From assembly GCA_963830455.1 (NCBI GenBank), contig CAWHMT010000002.1, forward strand, positions 1 through 64,000: a stretch of 64,000 nucleotides of DNA, given 5' to 3'. Source of the DNA: 20CM-2-65-7 sp963830455 (lineage in GTDB: Bacteria; Gemmatimonadota; Gemmatimonadetes; Gemmatimonadales; GWC2-71-9). Positions within the stretch are counted from its first letter, which is position 1. Every line of letters begins with the position of its first letter. The notes below the pieces were generated by a model that had not been told where the DNA came from, made no database searches, and saw nothing but the letters and a program-made list of their open reading frames with translations. Of this stretch, positions 46,576-55,691 are shown in pieces. Made by a program: the position numbers and the translations under genes.

Positions 46576-47093
46576 GAATCAAGCTCTGGATTGCCTGGAT
46601 GGTGCTATCAGCTATCGGCTATCAGCTATCGGGTCAGGTCCCTCGAAGCCAGCATGGGTCCGTCACACAGCGTGTCGGGACGACCGACATCTCCATTTCG
46701 TACAACCGGCCGGTGGCGCGGGGGCGAGAGCTGTGGGGAGTCCTGGTGCGGTGGGGACGCCGCTGGCATCCGGGCGCCGACTCGGCCACGACAATCTCGT
46801 TCAGCAAGGACGTGACGATCGATGGCCAGGCCCTCAAGGCCGGCCGTTACACGCTCTGGACTGTCCCTGAGGAATCCAAGCCGTGGACCGTGATCTTCAA
46901 TCGGGGCACCGGCGTCTGGCACACGAACTACCCGGGCGATTCACTCGACGCGCTGCGGCTCGAGGTGAAGCCTGAGACGGGCGCGCATATGGAGGCACTC
47001 GCCTACTATTTCCCGATGGTCGATGCCGATTCGGCCGAGTTGCGGCTGCATTGGGGAACGGTGGTCGTGCCGCTGAAGATTCGTGCAAACTGA
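46572..47093 (+). CDS. DUF2911-domain secreted protein
   Basis: A signal peptide (IKLWIAWMVLSAIGYQLSGQ) precedes the DUF2911 domain: VTQRVGTTDISISYNRPVAR, GRELWGVLVRWGRRWHPGAD, SATTISFSKDVTIDGQALKA, GRYTLWTVPEESKPWTVIFN. DUF2911 proteins are periplasmic or outer-membrane associated with unknown function. The ATG overlaps the ligase stop. The signal peptide is encoded across a perfect 14-bp tandem repeat (46604-46631). Confidence 0.87.
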   Translation: MRIKLWIAWMVLSAIGYQLSGQVPRSQHGSVTQRVGTTDISISYNRPVARGRELWGVLVRWGRRWHPGADSATTISFSKDVTIDGQALKAGRYTLWTVPEESKPWTVIFNRGTGVWHTNYPGDSLDALRLEVKPETGAHMEALAYYFPMVDADSAELRLHWGTVVVPLKIRAN

Positions 47094-47155
47094 CAGACAC
47101 TATATGCCCCCATTGTAGTATGGTGTGAACCGCCTTCCCCTCTAAGTTTGCCGGC

Positions 47156-49792
47156 ATGGAACAAGGCATTGCTGCAGCACTTGCCGACCGCTACACGATT
47201 GTGCGCGAAATCGGCTCCGGTGGCATGGGGACCGTATACCTCGCCAAGGAGCTGAAGCACGATCGCGAAGTCGCGCTCAAGGTCCTGCGCCCCGAGATCG
47301 CCTCGCACATCGGCGTCGTACGGTTCCTCAATGAAGTAAAGATCACCGCCCGGCTCGATCACCCCCACATCCTCACCCTGATCGACTCCGGCCAGGCCGA
47401 CGAGTTCCTCTGGTACGTGCAACCGTTCGTGCGCGGTGAATCGCTCCGGGCCAAGCTCGATCGGGAGCGGCAGCTCAGCATCGACGAAGCGGTAAGTCTC
47501 GCGCGCCAGGTCTTGAGCGCGCTCGAGCACGCGCACCAGCGCGGCGTGGTGCATCGCGACATCAAGCCGGCCAACATCCTGATCCACGAAGGTGAAGCGA
47601 TGGTGGCCGACTTCGGGATCGCGCTCGCGGTAAGCGAAGCCGCCGATTCGCGGCTGACGCAGACCGGAATCGCCATCGGAACGCCGCAGTACATGAGCCC
47701 GGAGCAGGCAACCGGCGAACGTCATATCGACGGCCGCAGCGATGAGTACTCGATGGCGGCGGTGCTCTACGAGATGCTCTCGGGCGTCACGCCGCATACG
47801 GCACCCACCACGCAGGCGTTGATCGCCAAGCTGCTCACCGAGCGGCCCACGCGCGTGCGCGCGGTGCGTGGCAGCGTCCCCCCGCATGTCGATGCGGCCG
47901 TCGCGAAGGCGCTCGAGATGACGCCGGCCGATCGCTTCGGCAGCGCCGCCGAATTCGCGGCGGCACTGCAGGGCTCCGGTTCGTTTGTCGCCGCCGAGCC
48001 TCCCACCCCCATCCGGCGCCGCACCATCTGGATCGGCGCCATCGCCGGTGTGGTGGTGCTGGCCGGCGTCGGCGCCGCCGTGATGATGCGTCCCTCCGCG
48101 CCCGCACTGACCATCGGCCGTTCCGAGCAGGTTACCGCAGACCCCGGCCTCGAGATCCAGCCCTCCATCTCGCCCGACGGGAAGCTGCTCGCGTACGCGG
48201 CCGGCTCGGCGAACAAGATGCGAATCTTCATTCGCCCGGTGGGGACTGGTGGAGGTGGAGGTCGAATCATTCCCCTCTCGGACGATGCCGACGCGATCGA
48301 GACGCAGCCGCGCTGGTCACCCGACGGTACGAGGATGCTGTTCCTGACACGCGGCGGCGCATCGGTGGCGCCCGCGCTCGGCGGATCGTCGCAGCCCGTC
48401 GTCGCTCCCACCGGCAGCGGCATTGTCAAAGCGGCGATCTGGTCACCCGACGGACGGGAAATCGCGTTCGTGCGCGGGGACACGCTGTCCGTGATGCCGG
48501 CTGCGGGTGGCCCCGCGCGGGCGATCGCGAGCGGTCCCGATCTCCACTCCTGCAACTGGGCGTCACACGGAAAGTGGATCGCGTGCACGTCCCAGAACAG
48601 CGTCTCCGTTCTTCCGGGAGCACTGTTCGGTAATCTCGCGCCGAGCGCGATTCTTCTGTTTCCCGTCGCGGGCGGCGATCCCGTGCGTATCGCCGAGCCG
48701 ACCGCGTTCAACCAGAGTCCCGTGTTCTCCGGTGACGGCCGGCGGCTGTTCTTCTTGTCCAATCGCGACGGCGCGCGCGACGTCTATGTGATCGATCTCT
48801 CGTCAGGCGGAAAGCCGCGCGGTGTTCCGGTGCGGCTGACGACGGGGTTGGGCGCGAAGACGATCTCCGTTTCCGGCGACACCAAGATGCTGTCCTACGC
48901 CGTGTATTCGGCGCGCGGCAACATCTGGTCGGTGCCGATTCCGGCGAATCCGCCGGCAGGCGGCATCTCCCTGACCGTGGCCAATGCGACACCGGTCACG
49001 CGCGGGAGTCAGGTGATCCAGGGGATGCGCGTGAGTCCGGACGGACGTTGGCTCGTTTACGATTCCGATTTGCGCGGCAATTCCGACCTCTACCGGATGC
49101 CGATCGGCGGCGGCCCGGTCGAGCAGCTGACCTCGGACCCCGTGGACGAGTTCGCCCCCGATCTGTCTCCCGACGGGACCGCCATCGTGTATCACTCCTG
49201 GCGCACGGGGACGCGCGGCATCGAAGTAAAGGCCTTGAACGGAGCCCCGATCGAGCAGGTCACCAACACGCCGGCCCAAGAGAGTTATCCCAAGTGGTCA
49301 CCCGACGGTCGCGCATTGCTGTTCTACGATCAAAGCGGCACGCGCAACGCGTTGGTCTCGCGGCGCGGGGCCGACGGCAAGTGGGCTGTTCCCGAGTCGC
49401 TCGCGGCGGGGACGTACCGGCCGCAGTGGTCGCCTGACGGGCAAACGATTTCATACGTCGCGGCGCCCGCGGATGGCGTGCTCGGCGTGTTGATGGTGAT
49501 GCCCGCCTCGGGCGGCGCAGCGCGACCAGTGTTCAGCGGCTCGCCGCTCGTGTCGCACGCCATCTGGTCGCCCGATGGCAGGACACTCTATCTCAAGGCT
49601 TACGATGCGCGTGGCTTCACATCGCTGTGGAGCGTCAGCGCGCAGGGTGGCCGGCCGCGCGAGCTGTTCCGCTTTACCGATCCCGAATGGCAGTCAGTGC
49701 GAAACGACTTAGCGACCGACGGCAAGCGGCTATTCTTTGACATCGAGGACCGGCAGAGCGACGTCTTTATCGCTGAGCTGGTCCCGCGCTAG
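47156..49792 (+). CDS. Serine/threonine kinase with TolB/PD40-type beta-propeller
   Basis: An intact 878-residue receptor-like kinase. The kinase domain occupies residues 1-280: REIGSGGMGTVYLAKELKHD, VALKVLRPEI, HRDIKPANILIHEGEAMVAD, FGIALAVSEA, GTPQYMSPEQATGE. A transmembrane helix (IWIGAIAGVVVLAGVGAAVM) separates it from an extracytoplasmic propeller built of PD40/WD40-like repeats (SPDGKLLAYAAGSA, SPDGTRMLFLTRGG, SPDGRWLVYDSDLRGNSDLY, SPDGRALLFYDQSG). This fusion is very common in Gemmatimonadota. The ligand and targets are unknown. TCTAAGTTTG lies 6-15 bases before the ATG and may be the promoter -10 of a leaderless transcript. Confidence 0.93.
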   Translation: MEQGIAAALADRYTIVREIGSGGMGTVYLAKELKHDREVALKVLRPEIASHIGVVRFLNEVKITARLDHPHILTLIDSGQADEFLWYVQPFVRGESLRAKLDRERQLSIDEAVSLARQVLSALEHAHQRGVVHRDIKPANILIHEGEAMVADFGIALAVSEAADSRLTQTGIAIGTPQYMSPEQATGERHIDGRSDEYSMAAVLYEMLSGVTPHTAPTTQALIAKLLTERPTRVRAVRGSVPPHVDAAVAKALEMTPADRFGSAAEFAAALQGSGSFVAAEPPTPIRRRTIWIGAIAGVVVLAGVGAAVMMRPSAPALTIGRSEQVTADPGLEIQPSISPDGKLLAYAAGSANKMRIFIRPVGTGGGGGRIIPLSDDADAIETQPRWSPDGTRMLFLTRGGASVAPALGGSSQPVVAPTGSGIVKAAIWSPDGREIAFVRGDTLSVMPAAGGPARAIASGPDLHSCNWASHGKWIACTSQNSVSVLPGALFGNLAPSAILLFPVAGGDPVRIAEPTAFNQSPVFSGDGRRLFFLSNRDGARDVYVIDLSSGGKPRGVPVRLTTGLGAKTISVSGDTKMLSYAVYSARGNIWSVPIPANPPAGGISLTVANATPVTRGSQVIQGMRVSPDGRWLVYDSDLRGNSDLYRMPIGGGPVEQLTSDPVDEFAPDLSPDGTAIVYHSWRTGTRGIEVKALNGAPIEQVTNTPAQESYPKWSPDGRALLFYDQSGTRNALVSRRGADGKWAVPESLAAGTYRPQWSPDGQTISYVAAPADGVLGVLMVMPASGGAARPVFSGSPLVSHAIWSPDGRTLYLKAYDARGFTSLWSVSAQGGRPRELFRFTDPEWQSVRNDLATDGKRLFFDIEDRQSDVFIAELVPR

Positions 49793-52538
49793 GAGTCCCA
49801 TCTCCTCGAGGAACGTGCTGCCGCCGGTATCTCTGCCGCCGCGGCGCTCTGTTCTCGTCAGAATCAGCCGTTCGCGAGCCCGCGTCATCCCTACATAGAG
49901 CAGCCGCCTGGCCTCTTCGATTTCGTCCGTGATGTTGTTGGTGGCCGCCTGGAAGCCGGGGATTTCGTAGTCTTCGACACCCACGATATACACGCGCGAA
50001 AACTCGAGCCCCTTGGTCGCGTGCAGCGTGAGCAGGTTGATCCGGTCCGGGGCGAGGTCAACGCCGTCCGACGTCGAGAGCGCCACGCGCTCGAGCAGCT
50101 GGTCGATGCTATGTGATCGAGCGTACCGGCGTCGGACTCATAAGCGCGCCGAGTCTCGACACCGCCGTCGGATAGCGCTGCGCGGGATCGCTTTCGGCCC
50201 GCAGCTTGGTCATGAGCGAGCGCCCGCCCAGGCGGCGAATCACCTCGTCGACGTCCGGCGCTGACGCGCCGGTGCGTTCGCGCTCCATCGCGTAGAACTC
50301 GAGCGCGTCGCTGTAGCGCCCCAGCGCCCGAATGCGTCCGATGTTGAACAGCAGCTCCTGCTCGTTGCTCCGTGCGCCGTGCTCGATCCCCAACGCGAGC
50401 CCGAGATAATCGACCACGTTGTTCAGCACGGCCTTGCGCGCGCGAATCACACGCTGCTTTTCCAGCTCCAGATAGACCTTGGCCAGCGTACACGCGTCGT
50501 CGAGCGCGTGGTGCGCTCGGCCGACGTCGATCCCACTGCGCAGCGCGATGTCCTCGAGCTTGGCGCTGTCCGGCGACAGCGAGCGCACGAGGGGCAGAGT
50601 GTCGTAGAAGACGAGATCGTCGACGCCGCCCTGGCCGCTCGCGAGCCGGCGCAACACGGGGATGTCGAACTTCTGGCCGTTGTGCGCGACGAGAATGTCG
50701 GTCCCAACAAAAGCCTGCAACCGCGGGAATACTTCGTGAAACGGCGGCGCATCCCTGACATCGGCGTCGCTGTAGCCGTGCAGCTTCGACGCGCCGGCCG
50801 AGATCGGCTTGTACGGATTCACGAGCGTGTGAAAACGCTCGACGATCTCGCCGTTGACCACGCGTGCCGCGCCGATCTCCACTACACCGCAGGTCGCGAC
50901 GTCGGTGTCGGTCGTTTCGAAGTCGAACGTGACGTAGCGGCTCAGCCTGACGTTCAGCTCTTTGGCGTGGAGGAGTTGGAGGGCCTTGAAGAGTGTGAAC
51001 GCATTGGTCTTGATCCCTCCGGGCGTTGCTGAGCTCACGTTGCGGAGCCCGGCGGCGACGACCATGCCTCGCAGCGCAATCTCGAGGCCCCCCATCGGCG
51101 CAAACGCGATCTGTCCCGTGAGCGAGTTGGCCAGCGTCACGGCCTCGGGGATGGTCTCCGGGTCGCTGAGCTCATCGTGCCGTTCCTCGAGCGCGTTGCG
51201 GTAGGGGCCAATGCTCTGCGAGAGCAGCTCGTCCGCGACGGCCCGCAGCGTGCCATGCGAGCGGGGCAGGGCCCGGAGGTTTTCGACCTGATACACGAGC
51301 CGCCACAGCTTCTTGGTATCGGGATCCTGCGCCGGCCGCCGCCGCGCCAGCGCCCGCACCGACGACAGGAAGTCACCCTCGATCGCCGCTTCGACCTCTT
51401 GCAGGAAGTGTTCGGACAGCACGCAGCGCGCGAACGCCTCGAGCGCGACGGGATCGTCGGGGTGCCGCACGATGCGCAGCGCGGTGATGACGTACTTGAT
51501 GACGTCATCCTCCATGAGCGAGCGCCCCCGGGCCAGGCGACACGGGATGCCTGCCCGAAGCAGCCGGCCCTCGATGTACTCGCCGACGCGGTGCTTGCGA
51601 TACAGGATCGCGCAGTCGCCCCAGGGCTGGGCGAGATCGTCCAGCAGCCATGCGGCTTCCTCTTCCTCGTCCCGGAACGACAGCGCCTGGACCTCGTGGC
51701 TCGATTCGCGGTCGGCCGTGAGCTGCTTCTGGAAGAGCTGCGGATTCTGCGCCAGCACCCGGCGGGCCGTCTCGAAGATCTGCCGGGAGCAGCGGCAGTT
51801 CTTGTCGAGCACGATCGGCTCGACTTCGTAATCGCGCTGGAACCGCACCAGCACGTACGGATCGGCGCCGGTCCAGGCGAAGATCGACTGCTCGTCGTCG
51901 CCCACCGCGAAGAAATTGCCGTGCGGCTGCACGAGCTTCTTGAGGAAGTCGTACTGGACGGCGTTCACGTCCTGGAACTCGTCCACCAGCAGGTAGTCCC
52001 ACCGGTCGGCAATCCGATTTGCCAGCGGTTCGGCCCGCGTAATCAGCTCGTCGAAATCGACCATGTTGCGGTGCGCGAGCCAGCTCTTGTATTCGTGAAA
52101 CAGCCGCTGATCGTTGGGGGTGAGGCGGTAGCCCTGAAAGCGATGCCGGCCGAACAGCGTCAACAGCTGGCCGCGCCGGTCGGCGGGGACGCGCAACCGG
52201 CTCAGGATGACGCGCTGGTAGTCCTCGTCGGCGACGCCAAAGCCTTTGCGCAAACCCGCATCGTCATGGAATTCCCGCAACAGCTGCAGGCAGAACGCAT
52301 GCATCGTCCCGCGCCACACGTCGCCGCTGCCAAGCCGCGTCGCAATTTCTTCGGCGGCGCGATTCGTGAACGTGAGCGCGCAAATGCGATGCGGATTGAA
52401 ACCACGGTCGATCAGGAATTGGATTCTCGAGGTGAGGCAGAAGGTCTTGCCGGCGCCCGGACCAGCGACGACCAGCACGGGACCAAGCGGAGCCTCGATG
52501 GCACGGCGTTGGTGCGGGAGAGGGATTAGCTCCACCAT
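49730..52538 (-). CDS. UvrD-type SF1 helicase with inserted DnaQ-like exonuclease (frameshifted)
   Basis: About 935 codons. Helicase domain 1 has Walker A VVAGPGAGKTFCLTSRI, RICALTFTNRAAEEIATRLG, DYLLVDEFQDVNAVQYDFLK and VGDDEQSIFAWTGADP. Near residue 560 a DEDDh exonuclease is inserted: YVTFDFETTDTDVATCGVVE, ILVAHNGQKFDIPVLRRL and GRAHHALDDACTLAKVYLEL. The helicase then resumes with NLLTLHATKGLEFSRVYIVG and ARRLLYVGMTRARERLILTR after an indel near 50115. The order helicase-exonuclease-helicase is unusual. It would unwind and trim DNA 3'-5'. The 3' end overlaps the convergent kinase gene by 63 bases. TTATCAT lies 6-12 bases before the ATG. Confidence 0.9.
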
Positions 52539-52630
52539 CCCACTATGATAATGCGCAGCTCGTAATTAGCCTTCGGCTGCCACGGGGCGTTGCCCAATCG
52601 GCCCCTCTTTCCAACAATGGGAGACTCCCA

Positions 52631-53233
52631 ATGTCACAGTCCGCAGCAGTTCTCGTCATCGATATGGCGAACGATTTCGTGTATCCCGGCGGCACGATCG
52701 CCGACGCCGGCGGGCCCGAGTATCAACAGCGGGCGCAGGCCATCATACCGCGCCTCGCGAAGCTGCTCGCCGCGGCGCGCTCGACTGGCATCCCCGTGAT
52801 CTACGCGACCGATGCGCACACCCCGCAGGACACAGAGCTGCGCAAGTGGCCGCCGCACTCGATGGCCGGCACGCCTCAGGCCGAGATCGTGGACGACCTC
52901 GCCCCGCAGCCCGGCGACGTGATCTGGGGCAAGCAGACCTACTCGCCGTTCCTGAATCCCGCGTTCGACACGCTGCTCGAGGAGCGCGGGATCACGACGC
53001 TCTATATCACCGGCCTGCACACCGACTGCTGCGCGCGGCATACGTCGGGTGACGCATTCCAGCGGGGCTACGACCTCGTCTGGGTCACCGATGCCCTGCA
53101 AGCCTTTACCGACGAAGCGCACAAGGCTGGCCTCGGCTACTTCGAGGCCTGGTATGCGACGGATCCGAAGCGCCAGCTGAAGACGGTGGATGAGCTGGTA
53201 GAGGAGTGGAGCGGGGTCCCCGCGAACGCCTAG
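52631..53233 (+). CDS. Cysteine hydrolase, isochorismatase/nicotinamidase family
   Basis: Two hundred residues with the Asp-Lys-Cys triad: AVLVIDMANDFVYPGGTI (Asp), GDVIWGKQTYSPFLNP (Lys) and LYITGLHTDCCARHTSGDAF (Cys after TD). The fold matches nicotinamidase/isochorismatase-like hydrolases. The substrate could be nicotinamide or another amide. A 5-bp hairpin GGGAG-A-CTCCC overlaps the ribosome-binding region immediately before the ATG. A strong terminator follows at 53248. Confidence 0.88.
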   Translation: MSQSAAVLVIDMANDFVYPGGTIADAGGPEYQQRAQAIIPRLAKLLAAARSTGIPVIYATDAHTPQDTELRKWPPHSMAGTPQAEIVDDLAPQPGDVIWGKQTYSPFLNPAFDTLLEERGITTLYITGLHTDCCARHTSGDAFQRGYDLVWVTDALQAFTDEAHKAGLGYFEAWYATDPKRQLKTVDELVEEWSGVPANA

Positions 53234-53247
53234 AGTGGGTCGAACGA

Positions 53248-53280
53248 AACCCCGGGGGAACAAACCCCCGGGGTTCTTGT
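53248..53280 (+). terminator. Rho-independent terminator
   Basis: AACCCCGGGGG / CCCCCGGGGTT forms an 11-bp stem with loop AACAAA, followed by CTTGTTTTC. It ends the cysteine hydrolase gene. Confidence 0.9.
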
Positions 53281-53338
53281 TTTCAAACACAATAGGTGTA
53301 TATACACGTAGTTTTCTCTCTACCGCGTAGGGGGACCC

Positions 53339-53899
53339 ATGACCGCCGGAGTCACTGCCGCACCCGCTCAGTCACGCGCCGTACCAGTCGCTCTTCTTGT
53401 CTGGTTTGTGGCCGCGTTAGCGCTCGGCCCAACGCTGTTTAGTCTCGCATTCCCGGCACCCCAGCTCGCCATCATCGCCATCACGGTGCTCGCCGCCGTC
53501 GGCCTCCGGAAATGGCTCGCCGCTTTGCCGTGGCGAGCGCTTGTCGGACTGCATGCGATTCGGCTAGTTGGAGTCGTATGGGTGATCCTGGGTGCCCGCG
53601 GCCTGCTCGCTCCGGAGTTCGCGTCCCGCGCCGGCTGGGGTGATATCATCGCCGCACTGGGCGCCATCGGCCTGGCGCTGGCAGGCCTGAGATCGAAAGG
53701 GCTTGCCCACCTGTGGAACTCGTTTGGCGCTCTTGACCTGGTCGTAGCCGTCGGGACCGCGACGCTCGTGGCGATCGCGGGTTCGACCCCGGGGATTGAG
53801 CCGCTGACGCATCTACCCTTCAACCTCGTTCCGACCTTCTTCGTCCCGCTGCTCATGGCGAGTCACGTGGCAATCTTCCGGCGCCTCAATGCAGCTTGA
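53339..53899 (+). CDS. Integral membrane protein linked to a MarR regulator
   Basis: The 186 residues contain about five or six membrane helices (AVPVALLVWFVAALALGPTL, LAIIAITVLAAVGLRKWL, LVGVVWVILGARGLLAPEF, DIIAALGAIGLALAGLRSKG, ALDLVVAVGTATLVAIAGS, LVPTFFVPLLMASHVAIFRR). No family is certain. It overlaps the MarR gene by 11 bases, so it may be that regulator's output or sensor. A GGGGGACCC ribosome-binding site precedes the ATG. Confidence 0.75.
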   Translation: MTAGVTAAPAQSRAVPVALLVWFVAALALGPTLFSLAFPAPQLAIIAITVLAAVGLRKWLAALPWRALVGLHAIRLVGVVWVILGARGLLAPEFASRAGWGDIIAALGAIGLALAGLRSKGLAHLWNSFGALDLVVAVGTATLVAIAGSTPGIEPLTHLPFNLVPTFFVPLLMASHVAIFRRLNAA

Positions 53900-54368
53900 G
53901 ACTCTGCCGCAGCTGGCGTGCGTTTGCGCCAGCCTGCGGCGAGCGTCCCGCTCCGTGACTCGCCTGTACGAGCGGGCGCTCGGCGTCAGCGTGCCCCAGT
54001 TCACGCTGTTGTACGTCCTGAACAAGCGGCCCCTGATCCAAAGTATGGTGGCTGAGCTTCTGGCGGTCGACCGGACGACCCTCACGCGGACCCTGGGTGC
54101 CATGGAACGGCGCGGACTGATTCGCTCTCGTACCGGTGACGACAAACGCGAACGTCTTTGGTCTCTCACCACCAGTGGCAAGCAGGAGCTTGCACGTGTG
54201 TTGCCCCGTTGGGAAAAGGCTCAAGATCGACTCCGCAAGCGACTGGGGGCGGATCACTGGGAGTTGCTGATCAACGAGCTCACCATCATTGCCGCAGCCG
54301 CCCGCATGCGACTGTCGGACGGCGTCGACCGATTCAGGGTCAGAAGAGCACCAGCGCCACGACTATGA
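53889..54368 (+). CDS. MarR-family transcriptional regulator
   Basis: A winged-helix regulator of 159 residues: ASRSVTRLYERALGVSVPQF, TLLYVLNKRPLIQSMVAELL, AVDRTTLTRTLGAMERRGLI (recognition helix), RSRTGDDKRERLWSLTTSGK (wing). MarR proteins sense phenolics or oxidants and repress nearby genes. It overlaps the membrane-protein gene upstream by 11 bases and the convergent antiporter gene by 29 bases. The co-transcribed membrane protein is the likely partner. Confidence 0.88.
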   Translation: MQLETLPQLACVCASLRRASRSVTRLYERALGVSVPQFTLLYVLNKRPLIQSMVAELLAVDRTTLTRTLGAMERRGLIRSRTGDDKRERLWSLTTSGKQELARVLPRWEKAQDRLRKRLGADHWELLINELTIIAAAARMRLSDGVDRFRVRRAPAPRL

Positions 54369-55680
54369 AGATAGGGAGGAGTACTCCCAACGCTGTACAC
54401 CAGGTATCCAAAGAACGAAGGCATCTTGACACCGTTTTCTTCGGCGATCGCGCGTACCATGAAGTTCGGCGCGTTGCCGATGTACGTGTTGGCGCCCATG
54501 AAGACTGCGCCGGTCGAGATCGCCTCGAGCAGCTTGGACGACTTCGGGTTCGGGCGAGCGCGCCGATGTAGGCACCATGCGGTGCCACCCCATGTAACCC
54601 GGCCGCGGCAGCCGCGAACGCCAGATATGTCGGAGCGTTGTCGAGCACGCTCGAGAGGGCGCCCGTGGTCCAGAAGAATTGCGCGGGCGTCGTCACACCA
54701 TAGGGGATGCCGAAGATCTCCCGGGTGCCCTGACTCCAGGCGTTCAGGATCTCGAGCATCGGCGCCATCGTCACGAATATCGCCGCGAACAAAATTCCGA
54801 CTTCGAGGATCGGGCCCCAGGCGAAGAAATTCTTCTCCCGCCGCTCGGCCGAGCCCACAAAGAAGCCGAACACGGCCAGTGCCAGGATGACGAGCTCCTG
54901 CAATCCGGTTGGCCACGGCTGCCCGCGCGCTGTCGCCCGGCCGGCGGTGATGATCGTGGCCAGCACACCCAGCAGCACGACCATCTCGAACCCACCGCGA
55001 ATGCGGAGCGGCTCATGGACGAGCACTTGCTCATGCTGGGAGCCCGGAAGCTCCTTTTCATCCTTGTTCAGGGCCCACTGATCCCAGACGTTGAAGATCA
55101 CGAGCAGGGCGCCGTTAACGGTGAGCCACTCCTTCCAGAGCCGCAGCGTCCAGTCGAACGGCACCCCCTTCAGGAAGCCGAGCAGCAGGGGCGGGTCGCC
55201 GATCGGGGTGAGGAGCCCGCCGCAGTTCGCCACGATAAAGATGAAGAAGATGACGATATGGGCGACGCGTTTGCGGCGTTTGTTGGCGCGGAGCAGCGGC
55301 CTGATCAGCAACACCGAGGCGCCGGTCGTCCCCGTCAGGTTCGCCAGCACGGCGCCGATGGCAAGCATGCCGGTATTGACGAGCGGCGTCCCGGACAGCG
55401 ATCCCTGCACGTGAATCCCGCCCGAGATCACGAACAACGCCCCGATGACGACGATGAAGCCGAGGTACTCGTGGATCTTCTCGGCGAGCACATGGCGCCC
55501 CTCCGGCCCCAGCGCGATGCCGAGGTACAGGAGGATGGGCAGCGAGATGATTGCGGCGATGATGGCCCGATTGCGGTTGGTATGCCACTGGTGCGGCGCG
55601 AGCAGTGGCGCCAGCGCGATCACGAGCAGCAGCACCACGAACGGCAACGCGGTGACCAGCGGAAGAGTACGCCCGAGCAT
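54340..55680 (-). CDS. Sodium:proton antiporter, NhaD-like (frameshifted)
   Basis: A member of the ion transporter (CitMHS/NhaD) superfamily with about 12 helices. Typical segments are LTGTTGASVLLIRPLLRANK, ANCGGLLTPIGDPPLLLGFL, FGFFVGSAERREKNFFAWGP, LSSVLDNAPTYLAFAAAAA and STGAVFMGANTYIGNAPNFM. Breaks near 54560 and 54390 divide the C-terminal helices; the final stretch GVLLPIFIVVALVLF ends at 54340. It exports Na+ in exchange for H+. TAAGTT lies in the 11-base spacer to the divergent beta-helix gene. Confidence 0.87.
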   Translation of the reverse strand: MLGRTLPLVTALPFVVLLLVIALAPLLAPHQWHTNRNRAIIAAIISLPILLYLGIALGPEGRHVLAEKIHEYLGFIVVIGALFVISGGIHVQGSLSGTPLVNTGMLAIGAVLANLTGTTGASVLLIRPLLRANKRRKRVAHIVIFFIFIVANCGGLLTPIGDPPLLLGFLKGVPFDWTLRLWKEWLTVNGALLVIFNVWDQWALNKDEKELPGSQHEQVLVHEPLRIRGGFEMVVLLGVLATIITAGRATARGQPWPTGLQELVILALAVFGFFVGSAERREKNFFAWGPILEVGILFAAIFVTMAPMLEILNAWSQGTREIFGIPYGVTTPAQFFWTTGALSSVLDNAPTYLAFAAAAAGLHGVAPHGAYIGALARTRSRPSCSRRSRPAQSSWAPTRTSATRRTSWYARSPKKTVSRCLRSLDTWCTALGVLLPIFIVVALVLF

Positions 55681-55691
55681 AAGTTGGCATC

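Noticed and set aside
51177..52529. A 450-codon plus-strand frame opposite the helicase
   Set aside because: It mirrors the UvrD-type gene, whose motifs are beyond doubt; the antisense product shows no domain.
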